28,215 nucleotides of DNA from UBA6902 sp964393845. Lineage in GTDB: Bacteria; Nitrospirota; Thermodesulfovibrionia; UBA6902. Numbering within the stretch: the stretch's first letter is position 1; every line of letters begins with the position of its first letter. The notes beneath the pieces are model-generated. The model did no database searches, had not been told where the DNA came from, and was given only the letters and a program-made list of their open reading frames with translations. Of this stretch, positions 7,711 to 16,394 are shown in pieces. A program made the position numbers and the translations under genes. Location of the stretch: the NCBI GenBank assembly GCA_964393845.1, contig CAYMUX010000033.1, forward strand, positions 1 to 28,215, given 5' to 3'.

Positions 7711-8715
7711 TTACCTTTTTCCCGCGATATTTTCTTTGATGAACTTGATTGCTCTGAATGCTCTCTGGTGCCCCAATAACAGAAACAGAATAAGCTTGAG
7801 GAGTTTCACGGGATTTGCCAGTTGTTGAAACAGATGTTCTTTTTTGAATGCTTCATGGCTTGCCAGGACTTTTTTATAATCGTCTTTTGCACTGAGAAGC
7901 TCTTGAGGAATATCTTTGCTCTCTACGGCAAATACTCTTAATGTTTTATCTTCGTAAGTCTTTTTAACAATAAAGCCCGACTGTGCAAGTAGTCTGCGTA
8001 TTGTTGGAGCCGAGAAATGAAACAGGTGCTCTTTGAGATACCAGTCGTACCAGAACGGCCATCCGGTGGAGTGCGAATGCATGTTTGGAATCTCGAAGAA
8101 AACAGCCCCTCCCGGTTCAATTATTTTTCTGACCATATTCATAAACCCCAATGGATCGTGAATATGTTCCAGAACTGCAAAGGATACGATGACATCAAAT
8201 TTCTCTCCTGGGTTACTGTTACAGAAATTATCGAATGTCATTTGGTGTATTTTAGCTTTTGCCGCGGTCCGGGAGAACTCAGCTGCTCCGCGGTCAGGCT
8301 CAATGCCTGATACCTGAGCCTCCGGTAATTGGTTAACGCATGCTGCCAGGAATGTGCCGATGTGCGATCCTATTTCAAGAATCCGGGGGGGACGGTCTTT
8401 ATAAAGCTTGTACTCAATAATGTTTTCCCGCAGTAAGGATGCCCGCAGATAAAATGCATTATATTGCTTTTTGAACAGGCGGTCGTAATTTCTGTCCTGA
8501 TTTGCATCTATAAAAGATCCGGTTGAATAATATTCCATGATCTCTTCCCGGCTAGGCATGGGCGATCTTTGTGCAAGTCCGCAGTCCTTGCAAACTTTAT
8601 TAATTAGGGCAATGTTTCCACGGCCACGGTCTGATAGAAGAATAAGATTTTCGCCCTTGCACAGATAGCACCGTTCGCTCATGACAAGTGTTTCCGTTTC
8701 ATGAAAAGTTCTCAT
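7711..8715 (-). CDS. SAM-dependent class I methyltransferase with N-terminal Cys4 zinc motif
   Basis: 334 residues. The N-terminus carries two CxxC pairs (C16/C19 and C42/C45), a zinc-binding arrangement seen in sugar C-methyltransferase-like proteins. A class I methyltransferase domain follows: motif I ILEIGSHIGTFL (112-123), an acidic post-motif in GIEPD, motif IV FDVIVSFAVLEHIHDP, and EHLFHFSAPTI, typical of Methyltransf_23-like enzymes in polysaccharide loci. It could methylate a nucleotide sugar or glycan; the target is not identifiable. The start at 8715 is supported by GGGGGAG (8723-8729) 7 nt upstream; an internal ATG at 8682 lacks such support. It stands apart from its neighbours, with gaps of 92 and 269 nt. 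Confidence 0.82.
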   Translation of the reverse strand: MRTFHETETLVMSERCYLCKGENLILLSDRGRGNIALINKVCKDCGLAQRSPMPSREEIMEYYSTGSFIDANQDRNYDRLFKKQYNAFYLRASLLRENIIEYKLYKDRPPRILEIGSHIGTFLAACVNQLPEAQVSGIEPDRGAAEFSRTAAKAKIHQMTFDNFCNSNPGEKFDVIVSFAVLEHIHDPLGFMNMVRKIIEPGGAVFFEIPNMHSHSTGWPFWYDWYLKEHLFHFSAPTIRRLLAQSGFIVKKTYEDKTLRVFAVESKDIPQELLSAKDDYKKVLASHEAFKKEHLFQQLANPVKLLKLILFLLLGHQRAFRAIKFIKENIAGKR

Positions 8716-8723
8716 TTCAAATC

Positions 8724-8744
8724 TCCCCCTTTAGTAAAGGGGGA
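8724..8744. repeat. Perfect 21-bp palindrome related to the terminal repeats
   Basis: TCCCCCTTTA and TAAAGGGGGA flank a central G. This is the same CCCCCTTT/AAAGGGGG core as in the repeats at both ends of the window, without the 35-bp tail those share. Read on the minus strand, its last arm plus one base forms GGGGGAG, which serves as the likely ribosome-binding site of the methyltransferase gene. Confidence 0.8.
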
Positions 8745-8780
8745 ATATATGAGCAGTCATTAATAAAATTATTCCTTTTT

Positions 8781-8809
8781 GAAGCCCCGCCTTGCAGGCG
8801 GGGGGCTTC
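8781..8809. other. Strong GC-rich hairpin at the end of the flippase gene
   Basis: The left arm GAAGCCCCGCC (8781-8791) pairs with GGCGGGG..CTTC (8797-8809), the right arm carrying two extra G. It overlaps the flippase stop codon (8808-8810). On the minus strand the bases that follow are AAAAAGG, not a T-run, so it is not a standard intrinsic terminator. It could stabilise the RNA 3' end or attenuate transcription before the methyltransferase. Confidence 0.55.
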
Positions 8810-10280
8810 ACTTCTTAAATAGTTTCAGGAGTTCTTTTCTGTCGTCCGCATCTATGAGTAACGGAATGGTTGCTATGATGTACAGTATGGTTAATGATAT
8901 TCCGAGATAGAAGTTTTTTGATAGAATTAAAAATCCGGCGCCTAATAATGCCGAGCCTATTAACGGCTTACCGAGAATGTCCTTTAAAAAAAGTGACAGA
9001 GAATAATCAAACAACTTTAACATTCTATGTAAATATCCGGATGCAATTATAACTGTTCCGATCAGGGTCCCGACTAAAACACCTTTAACCCCTATTTCCT
9101 TTACCAGTAAAATACTGACCACGAGATTTATTAATGATCCTGTACCTGTGTAAACAATCAGTTCCTTTACCCTGTTAAGCCCTACCATAATAACTGCTCC
9201 GCTTGCTGAAAGCGCAACAAACAGGAGGGAAATTATGAACATTTGAGCTAATATGGCTGATGTATCAAAGCCTTCCCCGACCCAGAACAATATTATCGGG
9301 GATACGTAAAAGAAAGAAAAAACCAGAAGCGGATACATCAGCACTATTGTGTATTTAGATGATTTATGAAAGAGCAGTTTTAATTTTTCCGTGTTTGCGC
9401 CGGCTTCAAGCTCTGATGCTACAGGTACAAGCGCGTAGGATATCAGGTTAATGCCGTAGCTGAGAACTTCATATACTTTGAACGCTATACTGTAGTAAGC
9501 AAGGTTGGCCGAAGGCAGAAATATTCCTATAATGATCGTATCTATCCTGTAGGAGAGGAACGCAAATGCCTTTGACAGGATGATCCAGATGCTAAAGCCG
9601 AAAAGCTGTCTGAATGATTCCCTGTTGCAGAGGGCGAAGGAGAGCCGGAGATCCGGGTCTTGAACAATGACCTTGAAATACACAACTATAAGGTTAAGGA
9701 TTCCGGCGGCCAGATAGGCTATCCCGATCCCGGCCAGTCCGTAGCCCATGAATACGGACACAAAAATAAATACCGCCCTGAGAAGCCATTTGATAAGTTC
9801 CATGGACCTGGCCAGGGCATATTTCTGCAATCCCTCTGCCACACGTATCAGGCTGACAGACCAGAACTCTGCAAATGAAAGAAGGATCAGCGCCCTGATC
9901 ATGTTCCTTGCGTCAGTAACAAGCTCCGAAGGTATGGTAAATATCTTTTCAAGGAAGACTTCATTTATCAAGGTAAGGACCGCGCACATTACAATTGCAA
10001 GCACAGTAGAAATAGCAAGGTTGGTATTGATTATCTGAAGAAGCCTCTTCCAGTCGCCTTTTGCCTTATACTCCGCGACATATTTTGTGACGGAGAGGCC
10101 GAAGCCCGCCTCAAGGATATTGGTATTGGCAACAAGTGCCAGGGCGAGCACGACCACACCGTAAGCGTCTTTGCCGAGGACTTTTATCAGGTATGTGATA
10201 ATGAATATCTGGAGGGCAAAGGACAAAAGCTTCCCCCCTGAATTTACAGCGGTATTAAGAAATATCTTTTTTCTTAACAT
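8808..10280 (-). CDS. wzx: Wzx-type polysaccharide flippase (MATE/MOP superfamily)
   Basis: 490 residues from the ATG at 10280. The N-terminus has the typical form MLRKKIFLNTAVNSGGKLLSF followed by about 12 to 14 hydrophobic helices, as expected for Polysacc_synt-family exporters that flip undecaprenyl-linked repeat units to the periplasm. A short charged hydrophilic stretch (residues VAEYKAKGDWKR) falls in the first cytoplasmic loop, as is usual. A longer open frame runs back to 10454, but it lies inside legF and its extra 58 residues are low in hydrophobicity and unlike Wzx, so that start is rejected. The gap to legF is 7 nt. A GC-rich hairpin overlaps the stop codon. Confidence 0.9.
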   Translation of the reverse strand: MLRKKIFLNTAVNSGGKLLSFALQIFIITYLIKVLGKDAYGVVVLALALVANTNILEAGFGLSVTKYVAEYKAKGDWKRLLQIINTNLAISTVLAIVMCAVLTLINEVFLEKIFTIPSELVTDARNMIRALILLSFAEFWSVSLIRVAEGLQKYALARSMELIKWLLRAVFIFVSVFMGYGLAGIGIAYLAAGILNLIVVYFKVIVQDPDLRLSFALCNRESFRQLFGFSIWIILSKAFAFLSYRIDTIIIGIFLPSANLAYYSIAFKVYEVLSYGINLISYALVPVASELEAGANTEKLKLLFHKSSKYTIVLMYPLLVFSFFYVSPIILFWVGEGFDTSAILAQMFIISLLFVALSASGAVIMVGLNRVKELIVYTGTGSLINLVVSILLVKEIGVKGVLVGTLIGTVIIASGYLHRMLKLFDYSLSLFLKDILGKPLIGSALLGAGFLILSKNFYLGISLTILYIIATIPLLIDADDRKELLKLFKK

Positions 10281-10287
10281 GAAGGTA

Positions 10288-10995
10288 TTAAGATTTCTGC
10301 CTGTCCTGAAGCAGCATCTCAGCGATCCTGAAGTCCAGAGGCTCGTCAATATCCACGGACCTTTCCCTTGGCATGGGATATATCCGGGTCTTCCTGAGGA
10401 AGAGGCCTTTTTCTGTCTTGAAGGTATCCTTCCACCAGACATATATGGAGGCATTCATGTCAAATACCTTCGGGGCTGATTGTCTTGTGGTAAAATGTCC
10501 CTCTTTGACAAGTCTTACTTCATTGCCGGCGGTAACTTCAACCATATTGAAGTAGGGGTTTCTGTAGGCGTCGGCAACAGAGAAGACGTTGTCAGCATTT
10601 TCTTCTACCAGGAGTTCAATACATTTATCAATATCATCAGTATTCCTGAGTGGAGTAGTTACATGAAGGAGAACCAGAATATTAAACTTGTATTGCGCCT
10701 CGCCTTCCATCCATTTAATTGCGTGAAGCAGTACATCCATCATGCTGCTGTTGTCTTCCGCAAGTTCCTTTGGCATCTTAAACGGCACTTCCGCGCTGAA
10801 CTTTCCGGCGACCTCTGCTATCTGCTCATCTTCTGTAGAGACTATAACGCGGTCAATATATTTTGATCCCTTTGCCTGTTCGATTGTATAGGCAATCAGG
10901 GGTTTCCCCGCAAGCTGCTTGATGTTTTTTCCAGGCAGGCCTTTGGACCCGCCCCTGGCAGGTATCACGCACAATATCACATTATCTTTATACAT
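10288..10995 (-). CDS. legF: CMP-legionaminic acid synthetase (CMP-nonulosonate cytidylyltransferase)
   Basis: 235 residues, the usual length of NeuA/LegF/PseF enzymes. It would join CTP and a nonulosonic acid to give the CMP-sugar. Motifs are IPARGGSKGLPGKN (11-24), the nucleotide-binding loop; RQSAPKVFDMNASIYVW, which contacts the sugar; and RSVDIDEPLDF near the C-terminus with metal-binding acids. The family alone does not separate legionaminic, sialic and pseudaminic substrates; the neighbouring ptmE, ptmA and legB/legC support legionaminic acid. The gene sits 17 nt behind the radical-SAM gene, with a GGGG stretch ahead of the start, and 7 nt before wzx. Confidence 0.9.
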   Translation of the reverse strand: MYKDNVILCVIPARGGSKGLPGKNIKQLAGKPLIAYTIEQAKGSKYIDRVIVSTEDEQIAEVAGKFSAEVPFKMPKELAEDNSSMMDVLLHAIKWMEGEAQYKFNILVLLHVTTPLRNTDDIDKCIELLVEENADNVFSVADAYRNPYFNMVEVTAGNEVRLVKEGHFTTRQSAPKVFDMNASIYVWWKDTFKTEKGLFLRKTRIYPMPRERSVDIDEPLDFRIAEMLLQDRQKS

Positions 10996-11012
10996 ATCGA
11001 ACCCCGCATATG

Positions 11013-12401
11013 TTACGCATGCCGGAAGCCCCGGAAATCTGTGTCCCTCTTAAGATAAAGCTTTCGGGCCCGTTCAAGGACCGAGTCCAGCGCGTTGTTA
11101 TAGTAATTCTTAATGAGTCTTGTATTGGCCTCAAGCAGGGCCTCATGGAATTCTTTATCGCTGAGTTCAGTGAAGTTGATAGCCACAAGGTCTGAATTCA
11201 GGTGCTTGTTCTCATAGAAATCCCGGCAGTCCCGGAGCAGCCCTTTTTCAATGGCATGATAATAGAGTGGAGCCCCCGGATAAGGAGTTACCGGCCGTAT
11301 GGTACGGAACTGTGCCCGGTCGTCGTATTTTAAGAGGAAGTCAACACCCTTTCTGAGGGTCTCGCGGTTGTCCCCGATATTGCCGAAAAGGATGTTCAGC
11401 CCCGGGCTTATCCCGACTTCCAGTGTGGCCTCAATGCCTTTTATTATCTGCTTTGTCGTCAGCCCCTTTTTCATGTTCTTCAGGACATTGTCATCCATGG
11501 CCTCTATCCCGTAATTTATGAACACGCACCCGGCCTTTTTCATTAACCTGAGAAGATCGGTCCTTGCGAAGTTGAGCCTTCCGTTACAGTCCCATCTGAC
11601 GTTCAGCCTTGCCTTGATGAAATCCCTGCACAGGCCTTCGGTCCTTTCAAAAGAGGACATGAGGAGTTCGTCTGAAAATGCGATGTATGTGATCCCGTAG
11701 TCCTTTTTAAGGAGCTTGATCTCCTCAACGATGCTCTCATTGCTCCTCGGCCTGAACCCCTTGTCCATCCTGTAGCAGAAGGTGCACCTGAAGGTACATC
11801 CACGGCCTGAGAGCATCGGTATTACAAAATCGGAATTCCTGACGTGAGGCATTCTCATTAATCTGTAATACTCCATAGGGAAAAGATCGTATGCAGGGAA
11901 AGGCAGGGTATTGATATCGCCTATAAGCGGCTGTCTCTCGTTTATAACGACCTTGCCGCCTTCCCGAAAGGCGATCCCCTTTATGCTGCTGAATGATTTT
12001 TTCTTCTCAAGGGCCTTAAGCAGTTTAACTGCCGTTATCTCTCCCTCTCCGATAACGACCACATCTGCGCCGGTCTTATCAAGAAAAAATTCAGGTTCAG
12101 GGGAAGGGCCATGGCCTCCAATTATATAAAACGGCCTGTGGCGGGATTTATTAATTGCCTCTGAGATACTCAACAGCTTTCTGTACTGGTAATAACCCGC
12201 GATAATACTGACGCCTATAATGTCGAACCTGTTCTTGTTCAGATATTGCGTCAGATGGGAATTCGGATAATGATGCTGGTCCTGGCTGTATATCTCGACT
12301 TCATGCCCTTCATTTCTCAAGACTGCTGCAATAGACGCCAGCCCCTGCGGAAAGAAATGTATGTAATTGTCCGCATCATATACGACCAATAGGATTTTCA
12401 T
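11013..12401 (-). CDS. B12-binding-domain radical SAM protein inside the nonulosonate block (third)
   Basis: 462 residues. The N-terminal cobalamin-binding-like domain shows FFPQGLASIAAVLRNEGHEVEIY, IIGVSIIAGY and YIIGGHGPSPEPE, ending in VVIGEGE. The radical-SAM cysteines are C202, C206 and C209 (SGRGCTFRCTFC). The start is directly adjacent to the stop of the Gfo/Idh/MocA gene (TAAATG, no gap), and legF follows after 17 nt, so it is embedded among sugar-acid genes. I know of no radical-SAM step in the legionaminic acid pathway. It could therefore alter the sugar, its precursor or a downstream glycan, but the reaction cannot be told from the sequence. Confidence 0.88.
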   Translation of the reverse strand: MKILLVVYDADNYIHFFPQGLASIAAVLRNEGHEVEIYSQDQHHYPNSHLTQYLNKNRFDIIGVSIIAGYYQYRKLLSISEAINKSRHRPFYIIGGHGPSPEPEFFLDKTGADVVVIGEGEITAVKLLKALEKKKSFSSIKGIAFREGGKVVINERQPLIGDINTLPFPAYDLFPMEYYRLMRMPHVRNSDFVIPMLSGRGCTFRCTFCYRMDKGFRPRSNESIVEEIKLLKKDYGITYIAFSDELLMSSFERTEGLCRDFIKARLNVRWDCNGRLNFARTDLLRLMKKAGCVFINYGIEAMDDNVLKNMKKGLTTKQIIKGIEATLEVGISPGLNILFGNIGDNRETLRKGVDFLLKYDDRAQFRTIRPVTPYPGAPLYYHAIEKGLLRDCRDFYENKHLNSDLVAINFTELSDKEFHEALLEANTRLIKNYYNNALDSVLERARKLYLKRDTDFRGFRHA

Positions 12402-13343
12402 TTATTTGTCCTCAATTAATTTCAATATTGCTATTCCGTCCTGCAGGGTAACGGCCGGTTTTATTCCCTTTTCCACAGCGTCCATAAAATGGTCCAGCTC
12501 TTTCCTGTAAGTGCCGTTCAGGTCAAAGAGGCCTGCGTCGTTTATAACAGTTTTGCCGCTCCCGGAAGACACTGTCAGTTTTTTCCCGATAAAATCACAG
12601 AACAGAGAGCCTCTGCTGCCCTCGATCCTTATACTGCGTTTTGCATGCTCCTGCAGGCAATCCATATGCACATTGCATATGAAATTGTTTTCGTAAAGGT
12701 AAAGGCCCTCGAATATATCTTCAGCATCCATCTCAAGACTTCCTGTCCTTGACCGCATTACCTTCCAACTGACGGGCTCTCCGAAAATATGCCGCATATA
12801 GTCTAACTCGTGCGACAGGTCCAGGGCAACGCCGCCGCCGCGTTCACTGCTGGCGCTGTATGAACTCCTGTAATCGGTCCCTTTCCGCCAGAAAGGCAGA
12901 TACTGGCCGACTTCGATTTTTGCAAAATACAGGTCGCCGAGTAATTTCCCCTCAAGCTGTTCCTTAATGTAATCCATAATGCCGAGGAACCTCATGTTAT
13001 ATCCGACAAAAAGTTTAAGGCCCTTTTTCTCAGATTTTTCCCTTAAAAGATCTACCTTGTCGAGGTTGTGAGACAGGGGTTTTTCAATGAACAGATTAAT
13101 ATCATTATCTGCAAGCTGCAGGGCGGTGTCGATATGTTTACAGGTCTCGTTGGCTATAACAGCAAAATCGGCTTTGACACCGTCAAGAGAGCTGACCACA
13201 CCCAGTTTACCCTCATCGTCGAGTCCTTTAACGCATTCTTTGTTTTGAGTATATACGATGATTCGATTAACTCTGTCTGATTCGATAAGATTTGAGATGT
13301 GCCTGCGTCCGATGGAACCGCAACCGACAACAAGAGCCTTCAT
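12402..13343 (-). CDS. Gfo/Idh/MocA-family NAD(P)-dependent oxidoreductase
   Basis: 313 residues. The Rossmann nucleotide-binding loop is GCGSIGRRH (8-16), the family's EKPLS motif is present, and the second domain has DLSHELDYMRHIFGEP with the usual catalytic-area histidines. Family enzymes oxidise or reduce sugar hydroxyls or ketones. Here the enzyme may act on a precursor hexose or on the finished sugar acid. It stands directly after ptmA and before the third radical-SAM gene. AGGGA lies 6 nt before the ATG. The gap to ptmA is 19 nt. The substrate is unresolved. Confidence 0.85.
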   Translation of the reverse strand: MKALVVGCGSIGRRHISNLIESDRVNRIIVYTQNKECVKGLDDEGKLGVVSSLDGVKADFAVIANETCKHIDTALQLADNDINLFIEKPLSHNLDKVDLLREKSEKKGLKLFVGYNMRFLGIMDYIKEQLEGKLLGDLYFAKIEVGQYLPFWRKGTDYRSSYSASSERGGGVALDLSHELDYMRHIFGEPVSWKVMRSRTGSLEMDAEDIFEGLYLYENNFICNVHMDCLQEHAKRSIRIEGSRGSLFCDFIGKKLTVSSGSGKTVINDAGLFDLNGTYRKELDHFMDAVEKGIKPAVTLQDGIAILKLIEDK

Positions 13344-13362
13344 TTAAGGTCCCTGCCTGCCT

Positions 13363-14133
13363 TTACCACGCGGTCCAGCCGCCGTCAACCATTATATTTT
13401 CCCCGGTGACATAAGAGGAGGCGTCAGAGGCGAGGTACATAACAGCGCCTACAATTTCATCCGGTTTGCCCATCCGGCCCAGAGGGGTTTTCCGCGAGTA
13501 TCTTTCCACAAAAGACGCGGGTTGTCCGTCAAAGATACCGCCTGGGGAAACCGCATTGGCCCTGACATTATATTTTCCGTAGTATGTGGCGATATACCTT
13601 GTCAGGGCTATTATCCCGCCTTTTATTGCCGCATAGGCTGCGGGCATGGTCATTTCAGTTCCTTCATAAACGAAAAAATCAGGGGCCGTCACACCGTATA
13701 TGGACGCGAGGTTTATAATGGAGCCGCCCCCCTGTTTTTTCATCTGCTCTGCAGCCGCCCGGCAGATGAGGAAATGACCGCCGAGGTGGTTGTTTACATT
13801 TTCTTTCCAGGAACCGAATTTTATATCTTCAAACTTAGCGCCCCAGTCTTTGGTACGGGGGTATGCGCAGTTGACTAAAATGTCTATCCTGCCTTTTTCT
13901 CTCACGACTTCAGAAAGGGCCTTATTGATGATGTCTTCCGAAGTAATGTCAAGATGGAGAAATTTAAATTTTTCGTTCAAAAGGCCTTCCGTCTTTTCCT
14001 TCGCGAGGTCTGCTGCATATACCTCGGCGCCGAATTCGTAAAGCCCCCCCGCAACCTCTCTGCCGATTAGTCCCGCTCCTCCGGTAACTATAGCCACTTT
14101 ATTTTCACACGAAAAAAGCCCCTTATAACTCAT
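13363..14133 (-). CDS. ptmA: PtmA-like short-chain dehydrogenase/reductase
   Basis: 256 residues, the length I recall for Campylobacter PtmA. Classical SDR features: TGGAGLIG (17-24) for NAD(P) binding, NCAYPR in place of the common NNAG, S144, and Y167xxxK171 as catalytic residues. The C-terminus SSYVTGENIMVDGGWTAW is typical. In Campylobacter PtmA acts with other Ptm enzymes in supplying GDP-glucosamine for the legionaminate pathway; I transfer that role from gene context and length. The gene overlaps ptmE by 11 nt, and GGGGAG lies 7 nt before its ATG. Confidence 0.8.
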   Translation of the reverse strand: MSYKGLFSCENKVAIVTGGAGLIGREVAGGLYEFGAEVYAADLAKEKTEGLLNEKFKFLHLDITSEDIINKALSEVVREKGRIDILVNCAYPRTKDWGAKFEDIKFGSWKENVNNHLGGHFLICRAAAEQMKKQGGGSIINLASIYGVTAPDFFVYEGTEMTMPAAYAAIKGGIIALTRYIATYYGKYNVRANAVSPGGIFDGQPASFVERYSRKTPLGRMGKPDEIVGAVMYLASDASSYVTGENIMVDGGWTAW

Positions 14134-15217
14134 CCGTACACTCCCCTATTTTTTTCAGGCTTTTCCTGTATTCGTCCCACTGCCCCAGATCAAGCCACCC
14201 TCCCCAGTGGGGATAGACCCCGACTCTTTCATTATGCGCCGCCTTTACCTTTGCGATGAACTTGTCCATATCAATGTGTTCGCCGTCGGCTATATAGTCC
14301 ATGAGGGACGGCTCAAAAATATAAGTCCCGGTATTTATAAAAAGATCGATCTTGGGTTTTTCATCTATTTCAAGGAGCACTCCGTTGTTCATGCTGAGCA
14401 CGCCATAGGGCACCTCTATCTCTTTATGAGAGCCGATTATGGTAAGGAGGTTATTATGCTCCTTATGCCAGTTAAAGAAGTCCGAGAACTCTCCTTCAAG
14501 GATCGTATCGCAGTTCGTTACTATAAAGGTACTGTCTATTTTATTCCTGAGCAATGACAGGCCACCCACTGTTCCGGAGTATTCCTCTTCATCGGCGAAC
14601 TCTATATTATAGGGCAGTTTGGTGTCGCTGAAATATGACTTAATCATTTCTTTTTTATAATTAACTATCAGGATGAACCTGGAAAACCCGTTAACGAAGA
14701 AGCGGTCCATAATATGTTCTATGATCGGCTTGTCCCTGATCGGCACCAGCGGTTTTGGGAGTATCTTTGTAAAGGGGTCCAGCCTTGTTCCCTTTCCCCC
14801 GGCCATTATGACTACAACGTTATTCGAGGTCTCCCTCGTTTTCCGCTGCGGAGCTATCTCAAGGTTAAGACAGTCAATCCATGAAATGACATCAGTGATC
14901 TTACCGCGCTTGTCCAGGACGGGGATGTGACTGATGAGGTGCTTTTGCATAAGACGTTCGGCCTCTCCGGTTTTATCAGGAGAATCGGCTTTAATAGAAA
15001 AGAACTTCGTGTTCATTATCCCGGAAACAGTGTCAGTAAGCTGCATGCCGTTAACAATGCCCCTTCTGATATCTCCGTCCGTCACAGTCCCGGTGAGCGC
15101 TTCATCCGGGGTTGTAACGAAGAGTATTTTATGGCCTGTTTCGTTGAGTCTATTTATGGCCTGTTTAATGCTGGAATCGGCTGAAATGAATGATTGTTTA
15201 ATCTTGTCTTTATCCAT
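14123..15217 (-). CDS. ptmE: PtmE-like CBS-domain nucleotidyltransferase (GlcN-1-P guanylyltransferase)
   Basis: 364 residues in two parts. Residues 1-120 form a CBS pair (GTVTDGDIRRG at 43-53, ISHIPVLDKRG at 95-105). From about 133 there is a sugar-phosphate nucleotidyltransferase with GGKGTRLDP (140-148), KPLVPI and a metal-binding NCD triad. The order CBS pair then nucleotidyltransferase is that of Campylobacter PtmE, which makes GDP-glucosamine from glucosamine-1-phosphate. GTP use is inferred from that likeness. Its presence beside legG and legI is the main reason to predict a GDP-linked, not UDP-linked, pathway. The gene starts 1 nt after the legG stop. Confidence 0.87.
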   Translation of the reverse strand: MDKDKIKQSFISADSSIKQAINRLNETGHKILFVTTPDEALTGTVTDGDIRRGIVNGMQLTDTVSGIMNTKFFSIKADSPDKTGEAERLMQKHLISHIPVLDKRGKITDVISWIDCLNLEIAPQRKTRETSNNVVVIMAGGKGTRLDPFTKILPKPLVPIRDKPIIEHIMDRFFVNGFSRFILIVNYKKEMIKSYFSDTKLPYNIEFADEEEYSGTVGGLSLLRNKIDSTFIVTNCDTILEGEFSDFFNWHKEHNNLLTIIGSHKEIEVPYGVLSMNNGVLLEIDEKPKIDLFINTGTYIFEPSLMDYIADGEHIDMDKFIAKVKAAHNERVGVYPHWGGWLDLGQWDEYRKSLKKIGECTDEL

Positions 15218-15218
15218 A

Positions 15219-16394
15219 TTACCCGGCTGTGTCCTGTTTTATATCATAAAAATGTTTTTTTATCATTCGGCTGAGCGGCGCATTCTTAAGGACCTGAAGT
15301 ATTTTACCACTTGCAGTTCCGTCACCGTAGGGGTTCTCAAGTCCCTTCAGTGTGTCTCTGAATTCAGGGGACAGGGCCTTTTTTACGGCATCTATTATAA
15401 TATCTTTGCTGCTTTCGGGAACATCAATAACGTTTTCAGCCCTGATCCTGCCATCCTGCCTGCTGCCCATATTTACAACAGGCAGCTCGAAGGAAGGCGC
15501 CTCTATAATACCTGATGATGAATTGCCGACCATAACAGCAGCAGTTTTTAGAAACGACAGGTATCTTAACTGCCCGAGTGAAATGAATACAGATGCACGT
15601 CCTTCCCTGTCTTTAACATATGCCTTGATATGTGCGATGATGGTCCTGCTTTCCGTATCGGCATTGGGAAAAGTAAAGACCCAGTGGACTTCAGGGAAAT
15701 TATCCAGCGTGCTCAGCAATTCTTTTATCTGTCCCTCAGCGCTTCCCTTTTCAAGTGTTACAGGATGGTACGTTACTATTCCCCAGTCCTTGTCGGACGG
15801 AAGTCCCAGCTCTGCAACGAGATCATCTTTACGGAGCAGGGGCAGTTTAATAATACAGTCCAGTACAGGGGCCCCGGTGACAAAAATATTTTCAGGCTGT
15901 TCTCCCATCTGCCTGATCCTGTCTGCATATGCCTGTGCCGCCGCAAAGTGCAGATGGCTCAGTTTCGTTATTGAATGCCGGAAAAGTTCATCCATTGCCC
16001 CTTCTGTGGATTCGCCGCCGGCGATATGTGCCACTGGTATTTTGAAAGGGACTGCCGCGCTTGCCGCAGCATGTATCTCAAAACGGTCTCCCAGCAAAAC
16101 AATGATGTCAGGTTTAAGCCGTGTATAGGCCTTTGCAAAACCAATCATGCCGAGTCCCATGGAAGTTGAAATGGCCTCATCCGTATCGGACGAAAGCAGC
16201 ATCTCGACCTTTTCAGCTATGGGGAAGCCGTCCTGCTCGATTGTCTTCACGGTCATTCCGAACTCAGGGGAAAGATGCATCGAGGTTACTACAAGCTGCA
16301 ACTGAAGCTCCGGGTCCTCATGTATCCCTTTTATAATATGATAAAGGTGGCCGTAATCGGCCCTTGTCCCTGTTATGATCGCTATCTTACGCAT
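15219..16394 (-). CDS. legG: NDP-sugar hydrolysing 2-epimerase (LegG/NeuC family)
   Basis: 391 residues, of the NeuC/LegG group in the UDP-GlcNAc 2-epimerase superfamily. It would epimerise C2 and release the nucleotide from NDP-2,4-diacetamido-2,4,6-trideoxyglucose to give the manno sugar for LegI. Motifs are GTRADYGH (9-16), LGDRFE (101-106), HIAGGEST (123-130) and GNSSSGIIEAP near the C-terminus. The carrier (GDP or UDP) is not evident in the motifs; ptmE next to it suggests GDP. It overlaps legI by 8 nt. A long antisense frame on the plus strand over this gene is a shadow. Confidence 0.9.
   Translation of the reverse strand: MRKIAIITGTRADYGHLYHIIKGIHEDPELQLQLVVTSMHLSPEFGMTVKTIEQDGFPIAEKVEMLLSSDTDEAISTSMGLGMIGFAKAYTRLKPDIIVLLGDRFEIHAAASAAVPFKIPVAHIAGGESTEGAMDELFRHSITKLSHLHFAAAQAYADRIRQMGEQPENIFVTGAPVLDCIIKLPLLRKDDLVAELGLPSDKDWGIVTYHPVTLEKGSAEGQIKELLSTLDNFPEVHWVFTFPNADTESRTIIAHIKAYVKDREGRASVFISLGQLRYLSFLKTAAVMVGNSSSGIIEAPSFELPVVNMGSRQDGRIRAENVIDVPESSKDIIIDAVKKALSPEFRDTLKGLENPYGDGTASGKILQVLKNAPLSRMIKKHFYDIKQDTAG

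Noticed and set aside
8781..8809. Intrinsic terminator after the flippase
   Set aside because: The stem is strong, but on the minus strand it is followed by AAAAAGG and on the plus strand by ACTTCTT, so no T-run exists in either direction.
10281..10454. 58-residue N-terminal extension of the flippase frame
   Set aside because: It lies within the legF coding region in another frame, its residues are not flippase-like, and the ATG at 10280 gives a normal Wzx N-terminus.
15352..16128. Long plus-strand open frame (258 codons) antisense to legG
   Set aside because: legG on the minus strand has all family motifs; the plus-strand product is low-complexity with no recognisable motif, as expected for a shadow frame.
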